This document shows positions 28,863 to 41,351 of a stretch of 64,000 nucleotides of DNA, piece by piece; the first letter of the stretch is position 1; each line of letters opens with the position of its first letter. The stretch is taken from assembly GCF_020857975.1 (NCBI RefSeq), contig NZ_JACWUO010000016.1, positions 1 through 64,000 on the forward strand, in the 5' to 3' direction. The notes under the pieces are model-generated. The model was given only the letters and a program-made list of their open reading frames with translations. It had not been told where the DNA came from and did no database searches. This DNA is from Stenotrophomonas rhizophila. GTDB lineage: Bacteria; Pseudomonadota; Gammaproteobacteria; Xanthomonadales; Xanthomonadaceae. A program made the position numbers and the translations under genes.

Positions 28863-29924
28863 TCAGCCGAAGGCGGCGCGCATGTTCACCGCCGTCGGAT
28901 TGAGAATCACCCCACGCTCGGTGACGATCGCGTCGATCAGGCTGCCCGGGGTGACGTCGAATACCGGGTTCCAGGCGGCGATGCCCTCGGCCACGGTGCG
29001 CGTGCCCCCTACCCCGTACAGCTCGCCCGGGTCGCGCTGTTCGATCTCGATCTGCCCGCCGTCGGCGGTGTCCATGTCCACGGTCGAGGACGGGGCCACC
29101 ACCATGAACTTGACCCCGTGGTGGCGGGCGGCAATGGCCAGCTGGTAGGTACCGATCTTGTTGGCGGTATCGCCGTTGGCGCAGATCCGGTCGGCGCCGA
29201 CGATCACCCATTGCACCGCCCCGGTCTTCATCAGGTGCGCGGCGGCCGAATCGGCGATCAGGGTGGCGTCGATACCATCCTGCTGCAGCTCCCACACCGT
29301 CAGCCGCGCGCCCTGCAGCCACGGCCGGGTCTCGCCGGCGAACACCTTGGCGATGCGCTGCTGGGCCATGCCGGCGCGGATCACGCCCAGCGCGGTGCCG
29401 AAGCCGGCGGTGGCCAGCGAACCGGTGTTGCAATGGGTCAGCACGCCGCTGCCGGCCTCGATCAGGCCCGCGCCGAGGGCGCCCATATGGCGGTTGGCGG
29501 CCAGGTCCTCGTCGGCGATCGCCTGCGCCTCGGTGACCAGCACCTGCTGCCAGTCGGCACCGGCCAGGGCCAGCGCGCGGCGCATCCGGGCCAGCGCCCA
29601 GGCCAGGTTGACCGCCGTCGGGCGCGCCGCGTTGAGCCGCTGCAGCGCCGGTTCCAGCTTGGCCAGCGCCTGGGCGCCATCGGCGGCCTGCACGCCCGCG
29701 GCGGCCAGCACCACGCCCCAGGCCGCGGCGATGCCGATTGCCGGCGCACCGCGCACGGTCAGGGCGTGGATGGCCTCGGCCACCGCGTCGCTGCCGCGGC
29801 ATTCCACGTGTTCCACCACGAACGGCAGCTTGCGCTGGTCGAGCAGTTGCAGGGAATCGCCGGTCCACAGGATCGGGCGGATATGGTCGTAACGGGCGTA
29901 GTCGATGTCGGTGGATGCGTTCAT
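28863..29924 (-). CDS. mtnA: Methylthioribose-1-phosphate isomerase MtnA
   Basis: The product has 353 residues from the ATG at 29924; an upstream start at 29978 adds a non-family extension. It belongs to the eIF2B-like isomerase family: [13 protein letters not shown] near residue 58, the catalytic Cys165 in [12 protein letters not shown], and Asp245 in [18 protein letters not shown]. It isomerises 5-methylthioribose-1-phosphate to methylthioribulose-1-phosphate in methionine salvage. No other mtn gene is present here. It is co-directional with gyrA. Confidence 0.95.
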   Translation of the reverse strand: MNASTDIDYARYDHIRPILWTGDSLQLLDQRKLPFVVEHVECRGSDAVAEAIHALTVRGAPAIGIAAAWGVVLAAAGVQAADGAQALAKLEPALQRLNAARPTAVNLAWALARMRRALALAGADWQQVLVTEAQAIADEDLAANRHMGALGAGLIEAGSGVLTHCNTGSLATAGFGTALGVIRAGMAQQRIAKVFAGETRPWLQGARLTVWELQQDGIDATLIADSAAAHLMKTGAVQWVIVGADRICANGDTANKIGTYQLAIAARHHGVKFMVVAPSSTVDMDTADGGQIEIEQRDPGELYGVGGTRTVAEGIAAWNPVFDVTPGSLIDAIVTERGVILNPTAVNMRAAFG

Positions 29925-30013
29925 CGGGCCATTGTAACGGTGCACCGCGCATCGATCAGCGCCCTGCGCTGAACCCATTGCCCGGTGCCCGGCCCGTCAG
30001 CGGCCGGCGGTGC

Positions 30014-30769
30014 TCAGTTCACCAGGAATTCGGCCCGGCAGCCCTTGTCGACCCAGACCCCGCGCGCGTCCCAGCCCCAGCCGGTGCCCTCTTCGCAGGG
30101 GCTGCCGGACAGCTGCTTGCTCAGGCGCGCGCCCTTGCCAATGCTGGCCCCGCAGAAACGACGCTGGCGCGATTTGGATTCGCACACCACCGTGCGCGGC
30201 ACGTCCAGGAATCCCGAGCCGTCGGCGGCGCCGATCTCGAAGTCGCCCTGGCAGCCACGGGTCACCCAGATTTCGTTGCGGCGCACACCCCAGCTGTGGC
30301 CTTCACGGCACGGGATGGCCGACAGCTGGCGCAGCAGCCTTACCGGCGCGCCCTGCAGCACCACCGGGCAGTTCTGCGGGCGGCCGTTGGATTCGCAGCG
30401 CAACACCCGGCGCACCAGGCGCGGCCCGCCGGCGGCATTGCGGCCTGCCGGGGCGCGGCTGCGGAACTCGCCACGACACCCCAGCGTCACCCACACCCCG
30501 GAGCGGTCGGTACCCCACTCGGTGCCGCGGACGCAGCTGTTGTCCGACAGCTGGCGGACCAGGTCCACGCCCTGCTCCACCGGCATATCGCAGTGCACCC
30601 ATTCCATGTCGCGCGATTCGCAGCGCACCACCTGGCCGGCATAGCCGGCCTGGCGCGGCTCGGCCGCCATCGCCGGCAGCACCGCGCCGCACAGCACCAG
30701 CGTCCACAGCGGCAGCGTCCAGCGCGGCACGCCGCGCACGGGCAGGTCGGTTACTTCCCACAGCTTCAT
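30014..30769 (-). CDS. Secreted DUF3011-repeat protein
   Basis: The product has 251 residues from the ATG at 30769, giving a signal-anchor (LPLWTLVLCGAVLPAMA) and cleavage near AMA-AE. Three repeats of about 60 residues follow (about 45-105, 120-180 and 190-250), each with the pattern V-C-E-S ... C ... L-x-x-Q-L-S ... C-x-x-G-x-x-W-G ... W-V-x-x-G-C-x-x-F, typical of DUF3011. The paired Cys residues suggest disulfides in the periplasm. Lectin-like or cell-surface roles have been guessed for the family, but none is established. Confidence 0.75.
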   Translation of the reverse strand: MKLWEVTDLPVRGVPRWTLPLWTLVLCGAVLPAMAAEPRQAGYAGQVVRCESRDMEWVHCDMPVEQGVDLVRQLSDNSCVRGTEWGTDRSGVWVTLGCRGEFRSRAPAGRNAAGGPRLVRRVLRCESNGRPQNCPVVLQGAPVRLLRQLSAIPCREGHSWGVRRNEIWVTRGCQGDFEIGAADGSGFLDVPRTVVCESKSRQRRFCGASIGKGARLSKQLSGSPCEEGTGWGWDARGVWVDKGCRAEFLVN

Positions 30770-30882
30770 CAACACAGTCCCCGCCGCACCTGAACGATCA
30801 CATGACCACCTTCGGACATCCTGCGTGATCAGAGCATCATCATGCAGGCCACGCAAGACATCCGTCAGTCAGGTTGCGCCGT

Positions 30883-31827
30883 TCATGCACGGGCGAAATC
30901 CAGCGCCAGCACGTCGGCAATCCGGCCGGTGCGGTTGAGCGCCATCAGCAGCCGGTCCACGCCGACCGCAACGCCGGCGCAGTCGGGCAATGCCGGCAGC
31001 GCGGCAAGCAGGTGTTCATCCAGCGGCGGCAATACCGCGCCGCGCGCGCGGCGCACCGCATGATCGCGTTCGAAGCGTGCGCGCTGTTCAGCCGCGTCGT
31101 TGAGTTCGTGGTAGCCGTTGGCCAGTTCAACCGCGCCCAGGTACAGCTCGAAGCGTTCAGCCAGCGGCGGCGTGCCCGGGCGCACCCGTGCCAACGCGGC
31201 CTGGCTGGCCGGCCAGTCGTGGACCACGGTCAGGGTGTCCTGGTCGAAGCCGGGCTGGATGCGGTGGGTCATCAACAGATCCAGCCAGTCATCGCGGTTG
31301 AGCCCGTCGGCGTGGATGTGGACATCGGCCAGCGGGGCCTGCAACTGCTCCAGCGTGGCGGTGAACGGGTCCAGGCCGAGCCGCTGCTGGTACAGGCTGC
31401 GGTAGTCGATGACCTGCAGCCCGGCCTGGCGCTGCACCAGCCCCAGCGCGGCACGCACCAGCGCGACGGTTTCTTCGATCAGGCGGTGGTGGTCCCAGCC
31501 GACCCGGTACCACTCCAGCATGGTGAACTCCGGGTTGTGGCGGCCGCCGGCCTCGCCGTTGCGGAACACCCGGCCCAACTCGTAGCAATCGCCGACACCG
31601 GCGGCGAGCAGCCGCTTGAGCGGATACTCCGGCGAGGTGCGCAGCCAGCGCTGCGCGCTGCCGGCATCGACATGCCCGCTGAAGCAGGTGTGGAAGCTAT
31701 CGATGTTCGGTTCGGTGTTGCCGGCGGCCGACAGGATCGGGGTTTCCACTTCGAGTACATCGCGCGCGGCGAAGAACCCGCGGATCAGGGCATTGAGCGC
31801 GGCACGCTGGCGCAGGGCGGCAATCAT
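30883..31827 (-). CDS. epmA: Elongation factor P--(R)-beta-lysine ligase EpmA
   Basis: The product has 314 residues, resembling the catalytic core of class-II lysyl-tRNA synthetase without the anticodon-binding domain. Class-II motif 2 is seen in FRNGEAGGRHNPEFTMLEWYRV, and motif 3 in the C-terminal GVAVGVDRLLMAL. EpmA attaches beta-lysine to a conserved lysine of EF-P, easing ribosome stalling at polyprolines. The partner genes epmB and efp are not in the window. The start overlaps the upstream acetyltransferase stop as ATGA. Confidence 0.93.
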   Translation of the reverse strand: MIAALRQRAALNALIRGFFAARDVLEVETPILSAAGNTEPNIDSFHTCFSGHVDAGSAQRWLRTSPEYPLKRLLAAGVGDCYELGRVFRNGEAGGRHNPEFTMLEWYRVGWDHHRLIEETVALVRAALGLVQRQAGLQVIDYRSLYQQRLGLDPFTATLEQLQAPLADVHIHADGLNRDDWLDLLMTHRIQPGFDQDTLTVVHDWPASQAALARVRPGTPPLAERFELYLGAVELANGYHELNDAAEQRARFERDHAVRRARGAVLPPLDEHLLAALPALPDCAGVAVGVDRLLMALNRTGRIADVLALDFARA

Positions 31828-32309
31828 GCGCGGGCGTCGCGCAGGCGCTCGGCCAGCGGCAGGGTCAGCAGGTTGCGGGTGTCATCGACGTAGCCGGTGG
31901 CCAGGTACAGCCGCCGCGCCAGTTCGTTGTGGTGGTTCACCTCCAGCCGCATGCGCTGCACGCCGCGGGCGTTGGCGCGCTGCTCCAGGATCGCCAGCGC
32001 CTGTTTGCCGCGGCCGCGGCCGCGCGCGGCATGGCCGAGGTAGAGCTCATCGAGCAGGGCGAAATGGCCGCCCTGCTCCAGGCTGAAACCCATCGCCAGC
32101 GCCGCGTAACCGACCACGCTGCCGTCTTCGGACAACCACAGCAGCACCTCGCCGTTGCGGGGGTCTTCCAGCAACGCGGCCAGGGCCGGGGCCACCCGCG
32201 CGGCGTCGAAGTCCAACTTGTCCTCGGCATAGAACGCGCGCATCAGCCCGAGCAGCAGCTCGGTGTCGGCGACGGTGGCCAGGCGGAAATCGAGGGGGGC
32301 GGTATGCAT
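31824..32309 (-). CDS. GNAT-family N-acetyltransferase
   Basis: The product has 161 residues from the ATG at 32309. It shows the GNAT fold: N-terminal RLATVADTELLLGLMRAFY, the acetyl-CoA loop HAARGRGRGKQALAILEQRA (motif A, with R/Q-x-x-G-x-G/A), and LARRLYLATGYVDD near the C-terminus. The substrate is unknown. It is translationally coupled to epmA and lies just downstream of ligA on the same strand (53 bases). Confidence 0.88.
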   Translation of the reverse strand: MHTAPLDFRLATVADTELLLGLMRAFYAEDKLDFDAARVAPALAALLEDPRNGEVLLWLSEDGSVVGYAALAMGFSLEQGGHFALLDELYLGHAARGRGRGKQALAILEQRANARGVQRMRLEVNHHNELARRLYLATGYVDDTRNLLTLPLAERLRDARA

Positions 32310-32361
32310 GCGGTTTCTCGTGTGTGGCAGGCAGCGGGGCGCGGCGCGCCCCGCCGTGGGT

Positions 32362-35055
<2,694 letters not shown>

Positions 35056-35103
35056 CTACCGGAGCGGCTTGCGATTGCTGGAAGGTGTGGTGCCGGTTCC
35101 GAC

Positions 35104-35151
35104 GAAGAGCCCCTTGAGTCAGGGCGCGCGAGGCGCGGGGATCTGGGCATG
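35104..35151. repeat. TGAGTCA-centred intergenic repeat, copy 2
   Basis: This block (GAAGAGCCCCTTGAGTCAGG and on to CATG) aligns with 204-251 over its whole length: both have CCCC-TGAGTCA-GGG arms followed by GGGG-TCTGG. It lies in the 415-base gap between ligA and zipA. The bases 34825-35103 show no gene. Confidence 0.5.
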
Positions 35152-35164
35152 ACGGGGTGCCGGT

Positions 35165-35241
35165 GGTTTGCAGCGCAAACCGCCGGTCGCATGCGCAACA
35201 GCGCATGCGTCTCGCTGATAAGGCGACCGTGAGGTCGCCTT
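35165..35241. repeat. Three consecutive hairpins downstream of zipA
   Basis: They are, in order, GGTTTGC/GCAAACC (35165-35181), a GCATGCGC/GCGCATGC pair near 35189-35208, and AAGGCGACC/GGTCGCCTT (35220-35241), the last overlapping the zipA stop codon. They may together form the 3' end of the smc-zipA transcript, but there is no T-run. Confidence 0.5.
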
Positions 35242-35974
35242 ACCAGCGCGGCGCCTTGGTCAACGGCGGTGCCTGGTGCTGGCGGTCGTAAGCGCGCAGT
35301 TCGTCGCGGATGTGCGCGATGCGCTGGCGGCCCAGCGCGTTGCGGCCGTCGTCGAGTACCACGCCATCGAGCAGTTCGCCCATGCGCTGCACGGTCGGCA
35401 GCATCTTCTCCCAGGCGTCCAGCGCGGTCAGCGGTGCCGGCAGGGTCAGGAAGAAGGCGATCGCCGGGGTTTCCATCTCGCGGATATTGGCCATGTCGAA
35501 GCTGCCCGGCTTCATGATGCTGGCCATGGAGAAGATCGGGCCGCGTTCGGGGTGGCCTTCCACCAGCCGGTGGAATACGTTCATGTGGCCAAACACCAGG
35601 CCGGTCTTTTCCGCGGCCACCACGATGTCTTCGCCGCGCAGCTGTTCGCCGGCACGGGCGGCCACGAACAGCGAGACGATCTTGTCGAAGTCCTGGTTGG
35701 CGCGCTTGCCCAGATCGCTGGCCGGTGCGCCGTCGACCTCGGGCAGGCCCAGTTCGGGCTGGGTGACCCCGTCCTGACCGGATTCGCTGCCGCCATCGGG
35801 CGCGCTGCCCGGCTCACCCAGCACCGGCTCGCGGCGCGCGCCATTGGCGTTTTCGGCGCCTTCGACGCGGCGGCCCTGCGATTTTTTCTTGGGACGGCCA
35901 AACAGGAAGATCGCGGCGATCAACAGCAGGCCGGCGGCCAGGATGCCGATGCGGAGCAGTGCCATGTCGGACAT
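35240..35974 (-). CDS. zipA: Cell division protein ZipA
   Basis: The product has 244 residues. An N-terminal membrane helix (ALLRIGILAAGLLLIAAIFLF) is followed by a basic stretch (GRPKKKSQGRR), a Gly/Pro/acidic linker of about 70 residues and the globular FtsZ-binding domain from about residue 100 (KIVSLFVAARAGEQLRGEDI, FHRLVEGHPERGPIFSMASI). It tethers FtsZ rings to the inner membrane. It is placed 42 bases after smc on the same strand, the usual order smc-zipA-ligA in this family. Confidence 0.93.
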   Translation of the reverse strand: MSDMALLRIGILAAGLLLIAAIFLFGRPKKKSQGRRVEGAENANGARREPVLGEPGSAPDGGSESGQDGVTQPELGLPEVDGAPASDLGKRANQDFDKIVSLFVAARAGEQLRGEDIVVAAEKTGLVFGHMNVFHRLVEGHPERGPIFSMASIMKPGSFDMANIREMETPAIAFFLTLPAPLTALDAWEKMLPTVQRMGELLDGVVLDDGRNALGRQRIAHIRDELRAYDRQHQAPPLTKAPRW

Positions 35975-36016
35975 TCGGGGAGTCTCCGGCTAAATCATTC
36001 AGATAAGCATGGCACG

Positions 36017-39000
36017 TCAGGCGGCGCCCGCCAATCGTGCCGCCTCTTCCAGGTCCACGCTGACCAGACGGCTCACGCCCGGTTCGCGCATGGTCACGCC
36101 CGACAACTGGTGCGCGGCCTCCATGGTGGCCTTGTTGTGGCTGACAAACAGGAACTGCACCTTCTCGCTCATTTCCTTGACCATATTGGCCAGTCGGCCG
36201 ACGTTGGCTTCATCCAGCGGTGCATCGACCTCGTCCAGCAGGCAGAACGGGGCCGGATTGAGCTGGAAGATCGCAAACACCAGCGCCACCGCGGTCATCG
36301 CCTTCTCGCCACCGGACAGCAGCGAGATGCTCGACACGCGCTTGCCCGGCGGCCGGGCCATGATCGCCACGCCGGTGTCGAGCAGGTCTTCGCCGGTCAG
36401 TTCCAGGTAGGCGTGGCCGCCACCGAACAGGCGCGGGTACAGCTGCTGGACGCCGGCATTGACCCGGTCGAAGGTGTCCTTGAAGCGGCCGCGGGTTTCG
36501 CGGTCGATCTTGCGGATCGCCTCTTCCAGGGTATCCAGCGCGGTGGTCAGGTCGATGTTCTGCGCGTCCAGGTACTCCGAACGCTGCGAGGCCTCGCCGT
36601 ACTCCTGGATGGCGGCCAGGTTGACCGGCTCCAGCCGGCGCATGCGCCCGTCGATCTGGTGCACCGCCTGTTCCCAGTCGCTGATGCGCGCCTCGTCGGG
36701 CAGGCTGTTGATCACATCCTGCAGCACGAAACCGGCCTTCTCCACCGCCGCCGACAGCTGGTCGGCGCTGAGTACCAGCGCCTGCTGGTCCAGCTTGCGC
36801 TGGGAAATGCGTTCGCGCTGGGCCAGCGCCTGTTCGTCGCGCTGGTGGCGGGTCTGTTCGAAGCTGCGCAGCTCGGCGTCGATGCCGTCGAGCAGGGTGC
36901 GCGCCTCGCCCAGCACGCGGTCGGCGCGGACCCGCTCGCCCAGCGCGTTCTGGTGTTCGGCTTCCAGGCTCTGCACCGGTGAATCGCCATCGTCCAGCTG
37001 CGCATGCAGTTCGCCCAGGCGCCCCTCCAACTGGCTGCGCTGGGTGCTCATGCGTTCCAGCGCCTGGCTCAGCGAGCCGACCTGGGTACGCTGCGATTCC
37101 AGGGTCAAGGCCAGCGCATGCGCGCTTTCGCGCACGCTGCGCGCGGCCTCGCGGGCCTGGTCGCGGGCCTCGCTGAGCTGGCGGCGTTCGCTTTCCAGCG
37201 CCTGCCGCACCGCTTCCAGGTCGCCCATGCTGTTGACCGCATCGTCCAGCCGCGCGCGTGCCTCGCGCACCTGTTCGCGGCCGGCATCCAGGGTTTCCAG
37301 CAACTGCGACAACTCGCCTTCGATGCGATCGATGCGGGTGCGCGCGGCCTCGACCTTGCCCTGCTGGCTTTGCAGCTGGCCGCCCAGTTCGGACACGCTG
37401 CGGTGCGCCAGGTACAGCTGGCGCTGCGCGTCTTCGCGTTGTTGTTCGCCAGCCAGCAGCTGGTCACGGAACTCGGCCAGGCGCGCTTCCAGCGCGGCTT
37501 CGCGCTCCTGCAGGCCGTCGATCTGCTCGCGCAGGGTGACGATCTCGCGTTCGCGCAGCAGGGCGCCCTGCTTGGCCGCGCCGGAGCGTGATACGCGCAC
37601 CCAGCCCTGGCCCAGGCGCTCGCCACAGCGGGTGATCACCGAATCGCCCTCGCCCAGCTGCGCCTGCAGGGCGCGCGCCTGTTCCAGGTCCTCGGCGGCA
37701 TGCAGGCGGGCCAGCAGGCGTCGGATCGCGGTGGGCCCCTGCACCTTGGCCGCCAGCGAGGTCGGGGCGACCTGCAGCGGCTGCTGTTCGGCCGACACCA
37801 GGGCGATGCGGCCATCGCCCAGCTCGGCCAGTTCGCCGACCAGGTGCTCGGGGGCGTCGACCAGCACGCCTTCGATCAGCTGGCCCAGCGCGCTTTCCAC
37901 GGCATTTTCCCAGCCCGCCTCCACCTCCAGGCGCTCGCCGACGCGTGCGCCCGAATCCAGCCCGCGCGCCTTCAACCAGGCCACGGCGGCGCCCTGTTCC
38001 TGGCCCAGCGCGGCCTGCTGCAGGGTCTCCAGCGAAGACAAGCGGCCGCGCGCGGCCTGGGCCTGCTTGCGGATCTCGGCCAGCTCGGTCTGGCCGCTGC
38101 GCTGGCGCTCCTGCAGGCCGGCCACGGCCTCCTTGCGCAGCTCGACCTGTTCGTTGAGCCCGTCCAGCGCGGCCTTCTGGGTTTCGTGCTGCAACTGCAG
38201 TTCTTCGAAGGTCTGCGCCAGCGCATCCAGGTCCAGCCCGGTGCGCTCGGCGCTGAGGGCTTCGCGGCGGCGGTCGGCTTCCAGCACCTGGCGGTCCAGG
38301 TAGTCCACGCGGGTGCGTTCGACTTCACCGGCGCGCGAGGCTTCGGAGGTGCTGCGGGTATGCGCTTCCCAGCGCGCCTGCCAGTCGGCCAGGCGGCCTT
38401 CGGCGTCGCGCAGGGCTTCCTGCTTGATTTCGTTTTCTTCCTGCAGCTGTTCCAGCTGCGGCTCGGCCAGCTCGACCGATTCGCGCAGTACGCCCAGCCG
38501 GGCCTGGTCGCCGCCGATGTGCTGGCCCAGTTCGGCCAGCGCCTGCTGGGTTTCGTCGCGGGCCTTGTGCAGGCGCTGGGACATTTCGCGCTGGTGCTGG
38601 ATCTGCTGTTCGAGCCGGGCCAGGGTGCTGCCCACCTGGTAGACCTCGGCCTGGGCGGTGCTCAGCGCATCGGCCGCTTCTTCGCGGCGCACGCGGCTGG
38701 TTTCGATCCGGGCTTCGGCATCGCGCTGTTCGGCGATGAACTGCTGCAAGCGGGTTTCTTCCTGCGACAACGCTTCGCGCAGGCCGCTCAGGCGGGTGTC
38801 CAGGCCGCGGAACTCAAGGGCTTTCCACTCGGCATCCTTGACCTTGCGCTCTTCCTGCAGGGCCTGGTACTGCTCGGCCTGGCGGGCCTGGCGCTTGAGG
38901 TGTTCGAGCTGCTTGCCGATTTCCTCGCGCAGGTCGCCGAGCCGGTCCAGGTTCTCGCGGGTGTGGCGGATGCGGGTTTCGGTTTCCTTGCGGCGCTCCT

Positions 39001-39520
39001 TGTACTTGGAGATGCCGGCGGCTTCTTCCAGGTATACGCGCAGGTCTTCGGGGCGGGCTTCGATGATCTGGCTGATCATGCCCTGTTCGATGATGGAGTA
39101 GCTGCGCGGGCCCAGGCCGGTACCCAGGAACAGGTCGGTGATGTCGCGGCGGCGGCACTTGGTGCCGTTGAGGTAATAGTTGCTGCTGCCGTCGCGGCTG
39201 ACCTGGCGCTTGACCGAGATTTCGTTGAACGAGGCGTACTCGCCGGAAATGGTGTGGTCGGTATTGTCGAAGATCAGTTCGACGGTGGCCTGGGACACCG
39301 GCTTGCGCGCCGAGGAGCCGGAGAAGATGACGTCGGTGAGCGAATCGCCGCGCAGGCGGCTGGCCGAGCTTTCGCCCATGACCCAGCGCACCGCGTCGAT
39401 GATGTTGGATTTGCCGCAGCCATTGGGGCCCACCACGCCGGTCATGTTGGTCGGCAGGTGCAGCGTGGTCGGATCGACGAAGGATTTGAAGCCGGAGAGC
39501 TTGATCGTGGACAGACGCAT
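36017..39520 (-). CDS. smc: Chromosome segregation ATPase Smc
   Basis: The product has 1167 residues from MRLSTIKLSGFKSF (ATG at 39520); the frame stays open another 570 bases upstream but is not family-like there. The Walker A motif is GPNGCGKSN (residues 31-39). Long coiled coils flank a hinge around residues 520-660, with C-terminal signature LSGGEKAMTAVAL and Walker B FCLLDEVDAPLDEANVG. It forms the condensin core that organises replicated chromosomes with ScpA/ScpB (not in the window). Confidence 0.97.
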   Translation of the reverse strand: MRLSTIKLSGFKSFVDPTTLHLPTNMTGVVGPNGCGKSNIIDAVRWVMGESSASRLRGDSLTDVIFSGSSARKPVSQATVELIFDNTDHTISGEYASFNEISVKRQVSRDGSSNYYLNGTKCRRRDITDLFLGTGLGPRSYSIIEQGMISQIIEARPEDLRVYLEEAAGISKYKERRKETETRIRHTRENLDRLGDLREEIGKQLEHLKRQARQAEQYQALQEERKVKDAEWKALEFRGLDTRLSGLREALSQEETRLQQFIAEQRDAEARIETSRVRREEAADALSTAQAEVYQVGSTLARLEQQIQHQREMSQRLHKARDETQQALAELGQHIGGDQARLGVLRESVELAEPQLEQLQEENEIKQEALRDAEGRLADWQARWEAHTRSTSEASRAGEVERTRVDYLDRQVLEADRRREALSAERTGLDLDALAQTFEELQLQHETQKAALDGLNEQVELRKEAVAGLQERQRSGQTELAEIRKQAQAARGRLSSLETLQQAALGQEQGAAVAWLKARGLDSGARVGERLEVEAGWENAVESALGQLIEGVLVDAPEHLVGELAELGDGRIALVSAEQQPLQVAPTSLAAKVQGPTAIRRLLARLHAAEDLEQARALQAQLGEGDSVITRCGERLGQGWVRVSRSGAAKQGALLREREIVTLREQIDGLQEREAALEARLAEFRDQLLAGEQQREDAQRQLYLAHRSVSELGGQLQSQQGKVEAARTRIDRIEGELSQLLETLDAGREQVREARARLDDAVNSMGDLEAVRQALESERRQLSEARDQAREAARSVRESAHALALTLESQRTQVGSLSQALERMSTQRSQLEGRLGELHAQLDDGDSPVQSLEAEHQNALGERVRADRVLGEARTLLDGIDAELRSFEQTRHQRDEQALAQRERISQRKLDQQALVLSADQLSAAVEKAGFVLQDVINSLPDEARISDWEQAVHQIDGRMRRLEPVNLAAIQEYGEASQRSEYLDAQNIDLTTALDTLEEAIRKIDRETRGRFKDTFDRVNAGVQQLYPRLFGGGHAYLELTGEDLLDTGVAIMARPPGKRVSSISLLSGGEKAMTAVALVFAIFQLNPAPFCLLDEVDAPLDEANVGRLANMVKEMSEKVQFLFVSHNKATMEAAHQLSGVTMREPGVSRLVSVDLEEAARLAGAA

Positions 39521-39777
39521 GGCGTGGTTGGTTTCCGGGGCGAGGGCCTGAAACGACCCCCGCCAGGGTGGATGTCGGGGCGAATCCCACCCCCCAAGCC
39601 ATTGATGTTGCTGGAATTCAATGGCCCCGAGGGCGACGCGATAGGCTGAGTATAACGGGGCGGGTGTTCCACGGGCGGTGGTGGCGCTGGTTGTGCAGAA
39701 GTCACGAGCCTGCGGCGTCTGGCCGGACCTGCTCGGCACCGGCTCGCTCTCTCCCCGCCAGGATCGCGATCCGTCTG

Positions 39778-39966
39778 GGAGGGGGCGGGTGGCCCCGTCC
39801 GGGACTGTCGAAAACATGGGTCCGGCGCATGCGCCGGGCGGGTTGGGCAGGATGCTCAACCCAGGCCTTGCCGGATGCGCAGGACAGCGCATGCGAGCAA
39901 GTTTTCGCCAAGCCCCCGGGGATGGGTTTACGTGCGTGTCCCGGACTGGGCCACCCGCCCCCTCCC
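39778..39966. repeat. Long nested inverted repeat, copy A (expanded loop)
   Basis: The outer arms are about 28 bases (39778-39805 and 39938-39966, GGGAGGGGGCGGGTGG type) with one bulge. The inner stem is CGAAAAC/GTTTTCG (near 39809-39816 and 39901-39907). The conserved core is read on the minus strand: CGTAAACCCATC ... GGGGGCTTGGCG. Unlike other copies the apex carries about 85 extra bases, including GCGCATGCGCC palindromes. It lies between the rplI terminator and smc. The remaining bases 39521-39777 show no gene. Confidence 0.75.
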
Positions 39967-40003
39967 CACTTGCAGAAGAAAAGCGCCAAAGCCTTTCGCG
40001 GCC

Positions 40004-40040
40004 AACAAAACAAAAACGGGCGCCCTTGCGGGCACCCGTT
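40004..40040 (-). terminator. Intrinsic terminator of the rpsF-rpsR-rplI operon
   Basis: On the minus strand a stem (AACGGGTGCCC paired with GGGCGCCCGTT, one mismatch, loop GCAA) at 40015-40040 is followed by TTTTTGTTTTGTT. It starts 27 bases after the rplI stop. Confidence 0.9.
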
Positions 40041-40067
40041 TCAGTGATTCCCGCCTTTCGGCAGGGA

Positions 40068-40520
40068 TCAGGCCTTTTCGGCTTCCACAACCACCTTGAC
40101 GGTGGTTTCCACGTCGGCGTGCAGGTGAACAGTCACCTCGTACTCGCCCACGTTGCGGAAGGCACCTTCGCCCAGGATGACTTCGCTCTTTTCCAGCGGC
40201 AGGCCGATCTTGGTGAAGGCTTCGGCGATATCGCGCGGGCCGACCGAACCGTACAGCTTGCCTTCGGTCGAGGCATTGGCGGCGATCAGCACGCTCTTGC
40301 CTTCCAGCTTGGCCTTGCGGGCTTCGGCGTCAGCGTGGATCGACTGGGCCTTGGCTTCGTATTCGGCGCGCTTGGCTTCGAACTCGGCCACGTTGGTGGC
40401 GGTGGCCGGAACGGCCTTGCCGGTCGGGACCAGGAAGTTGCGGCCGTAGCCCGGCTTCACGTCGACCAGGTCGCCCAGGCCGCCGAGGTTGGTGACCTTC
40501 TGAAGAAGAATCAGCTTCAT
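40068..40520 (-). CDS. rplI: 50S ribosomal protein L9
   Basis: The product has 150 residues. It starts [36 protein letters not shown], the L9 signature (G-x-x-G-x-x-V-x-V-x-x-GYxRNFLxPxGxA). A long central helix is followed by a C-terminal rRNA-binding domain. It is the last gene of the S6 operon, 151 bases after rpsR. Confidence 0.98.
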   Translation of the reverse strand: MKLILLQKVTNLGGLGDLVDVKPGYGRNFLVPTGKAVPATATNVAEFEAKRAEYEAKAQSIHADAEARKAKLEGKSVLIAANASTEGKLYGSVGPRDIAEAFTKIGLPLEKSEVILGEGAFRNVGEYEVTVHLHADVETTVKVVVEAEKA

Positions 40521-40671
40521 GATGTAGCTCCAAATGTATTCGTTAGCGAGGCCCAGGCCCCGCAGCGGATGGCTGTCCGAATATCCGAACGGCAGACCTG
40601 GAAACCGCCCGACGCTTCACGGCGCGGGCGGCCAGGTCCACGAAAGCGGCGACCGAAGCCGCCGGCCTTCA

Positions 40672-40902
40672 TCAGACGTCGTGGTTGTCGGTGTACGGGA
40701 TCAGGGCCAGGAAACGGGCGCGCTTGACGGCCGTTGCCAGCTGGCGCTGGTACTTCGACTTGGTACCGGTCACGCGGCTCGGCACGATCTTGCCGTTCTC
40801 GGTGAGGTACTGGCGCAGGGTGTTGAGATCCTTGTAATCGATCTCCTTGACACCTTCGGCCGTGAACTTGCAGAACTTGCGGCGACGGAAGAACTTGGAC
40901 AT
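40672..40902 (-). CDS. rpsR: 30S ribosomal protein S18
   Basis: The product has 76 residues: [24 protein letters not shown], then [28 protein letters not shown], the S18 family signature. It forms a heterodimer with S6 on the small-subunit platform. It lies 11 bases after rpsF. Confidence 0.98.
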   Translation of the reverse strand: MSKFFRRRKFCKFTAEGVKEIDYKDLNTLRQYLTENGKIVPSRVTGTKSKYQRQLATAVKRARFLALIPYTDNHDV

Positions 40903-40913
40903 GTCAGTGCTCC

Positions 40914-41351
40914 TTAAGCGGCCGAAGCGGCGTCTTCGCCGGCATCGGTGTCAGCGGCGGGGGTGGTTTCACCTTCTTCGTCATCACGACGACGACGCTC
41001 GCCACGCTCGGGCTTGTCACCCTTCTCGTCCTTGCTCTTCATGATCAGCGACTGCTCGGTGTCGGCTTCGTCACGCTTGATGACGAGGTTGCGCAGCACC
41101 GCATCGTTGAAGCGGAAGCTTTCCACCAGCTCGCTCAGCACGGCCTGGTCGCACTCGATGTTGAGCATGACGTAATGGGCCTTCACCAGGTTCTGGATCG
41201 GGTAGGCCAGCTGACGACGGCCCCAGTCTTCCAGACGGTGGATGGTGCCGCTGCCGTTCTCGACCAGCGACTTGTAGCGCTCGATCATGGCCGGAACCTG
41301 TTCGCTCTGGTCCGGATGGACCAGGAACACGACTTCGTAATGACGACTCAT
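40914..41351 (-). CDS. rpsF: 30S ribosomal protein S6
   Basis: The product has 145 residues. It starts [26 protein letters not shown], typical of S6, then [20 protein letters not shown]. The C-terminal tail is long and charged ([19 protein letters not shown]), longer than needed for the fold, in the region where E. coli RimK adds glutamates. It is the first gene of the operon; the 168 bases upstream should carry its promoter, though no clear -35/-10 was seen. Confidence 0.98.
   Translation of the reverse strand: MSRHYEVVFLVHPDQSEQVPAMIERYKSLVENGSGTIHRLEDWGRRQLAYPIQNLVKAHYVMLNIECDQAVLSELVESFRFNDAVLRNLVIKRDEADTEQSLIMKSKDEKGDKPERGERRRRDDEEGETTPAADTDAGEDAASAA

Noticed and set aside
35104-35241. 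A tRNA or riboswitch in the ligA-zipA gap
   Set aside because: Hairpins are present, but there is no TPsiC-like GGTTCGA, no CCA end and no cloverleaf spacing; the structure is simple repeats.
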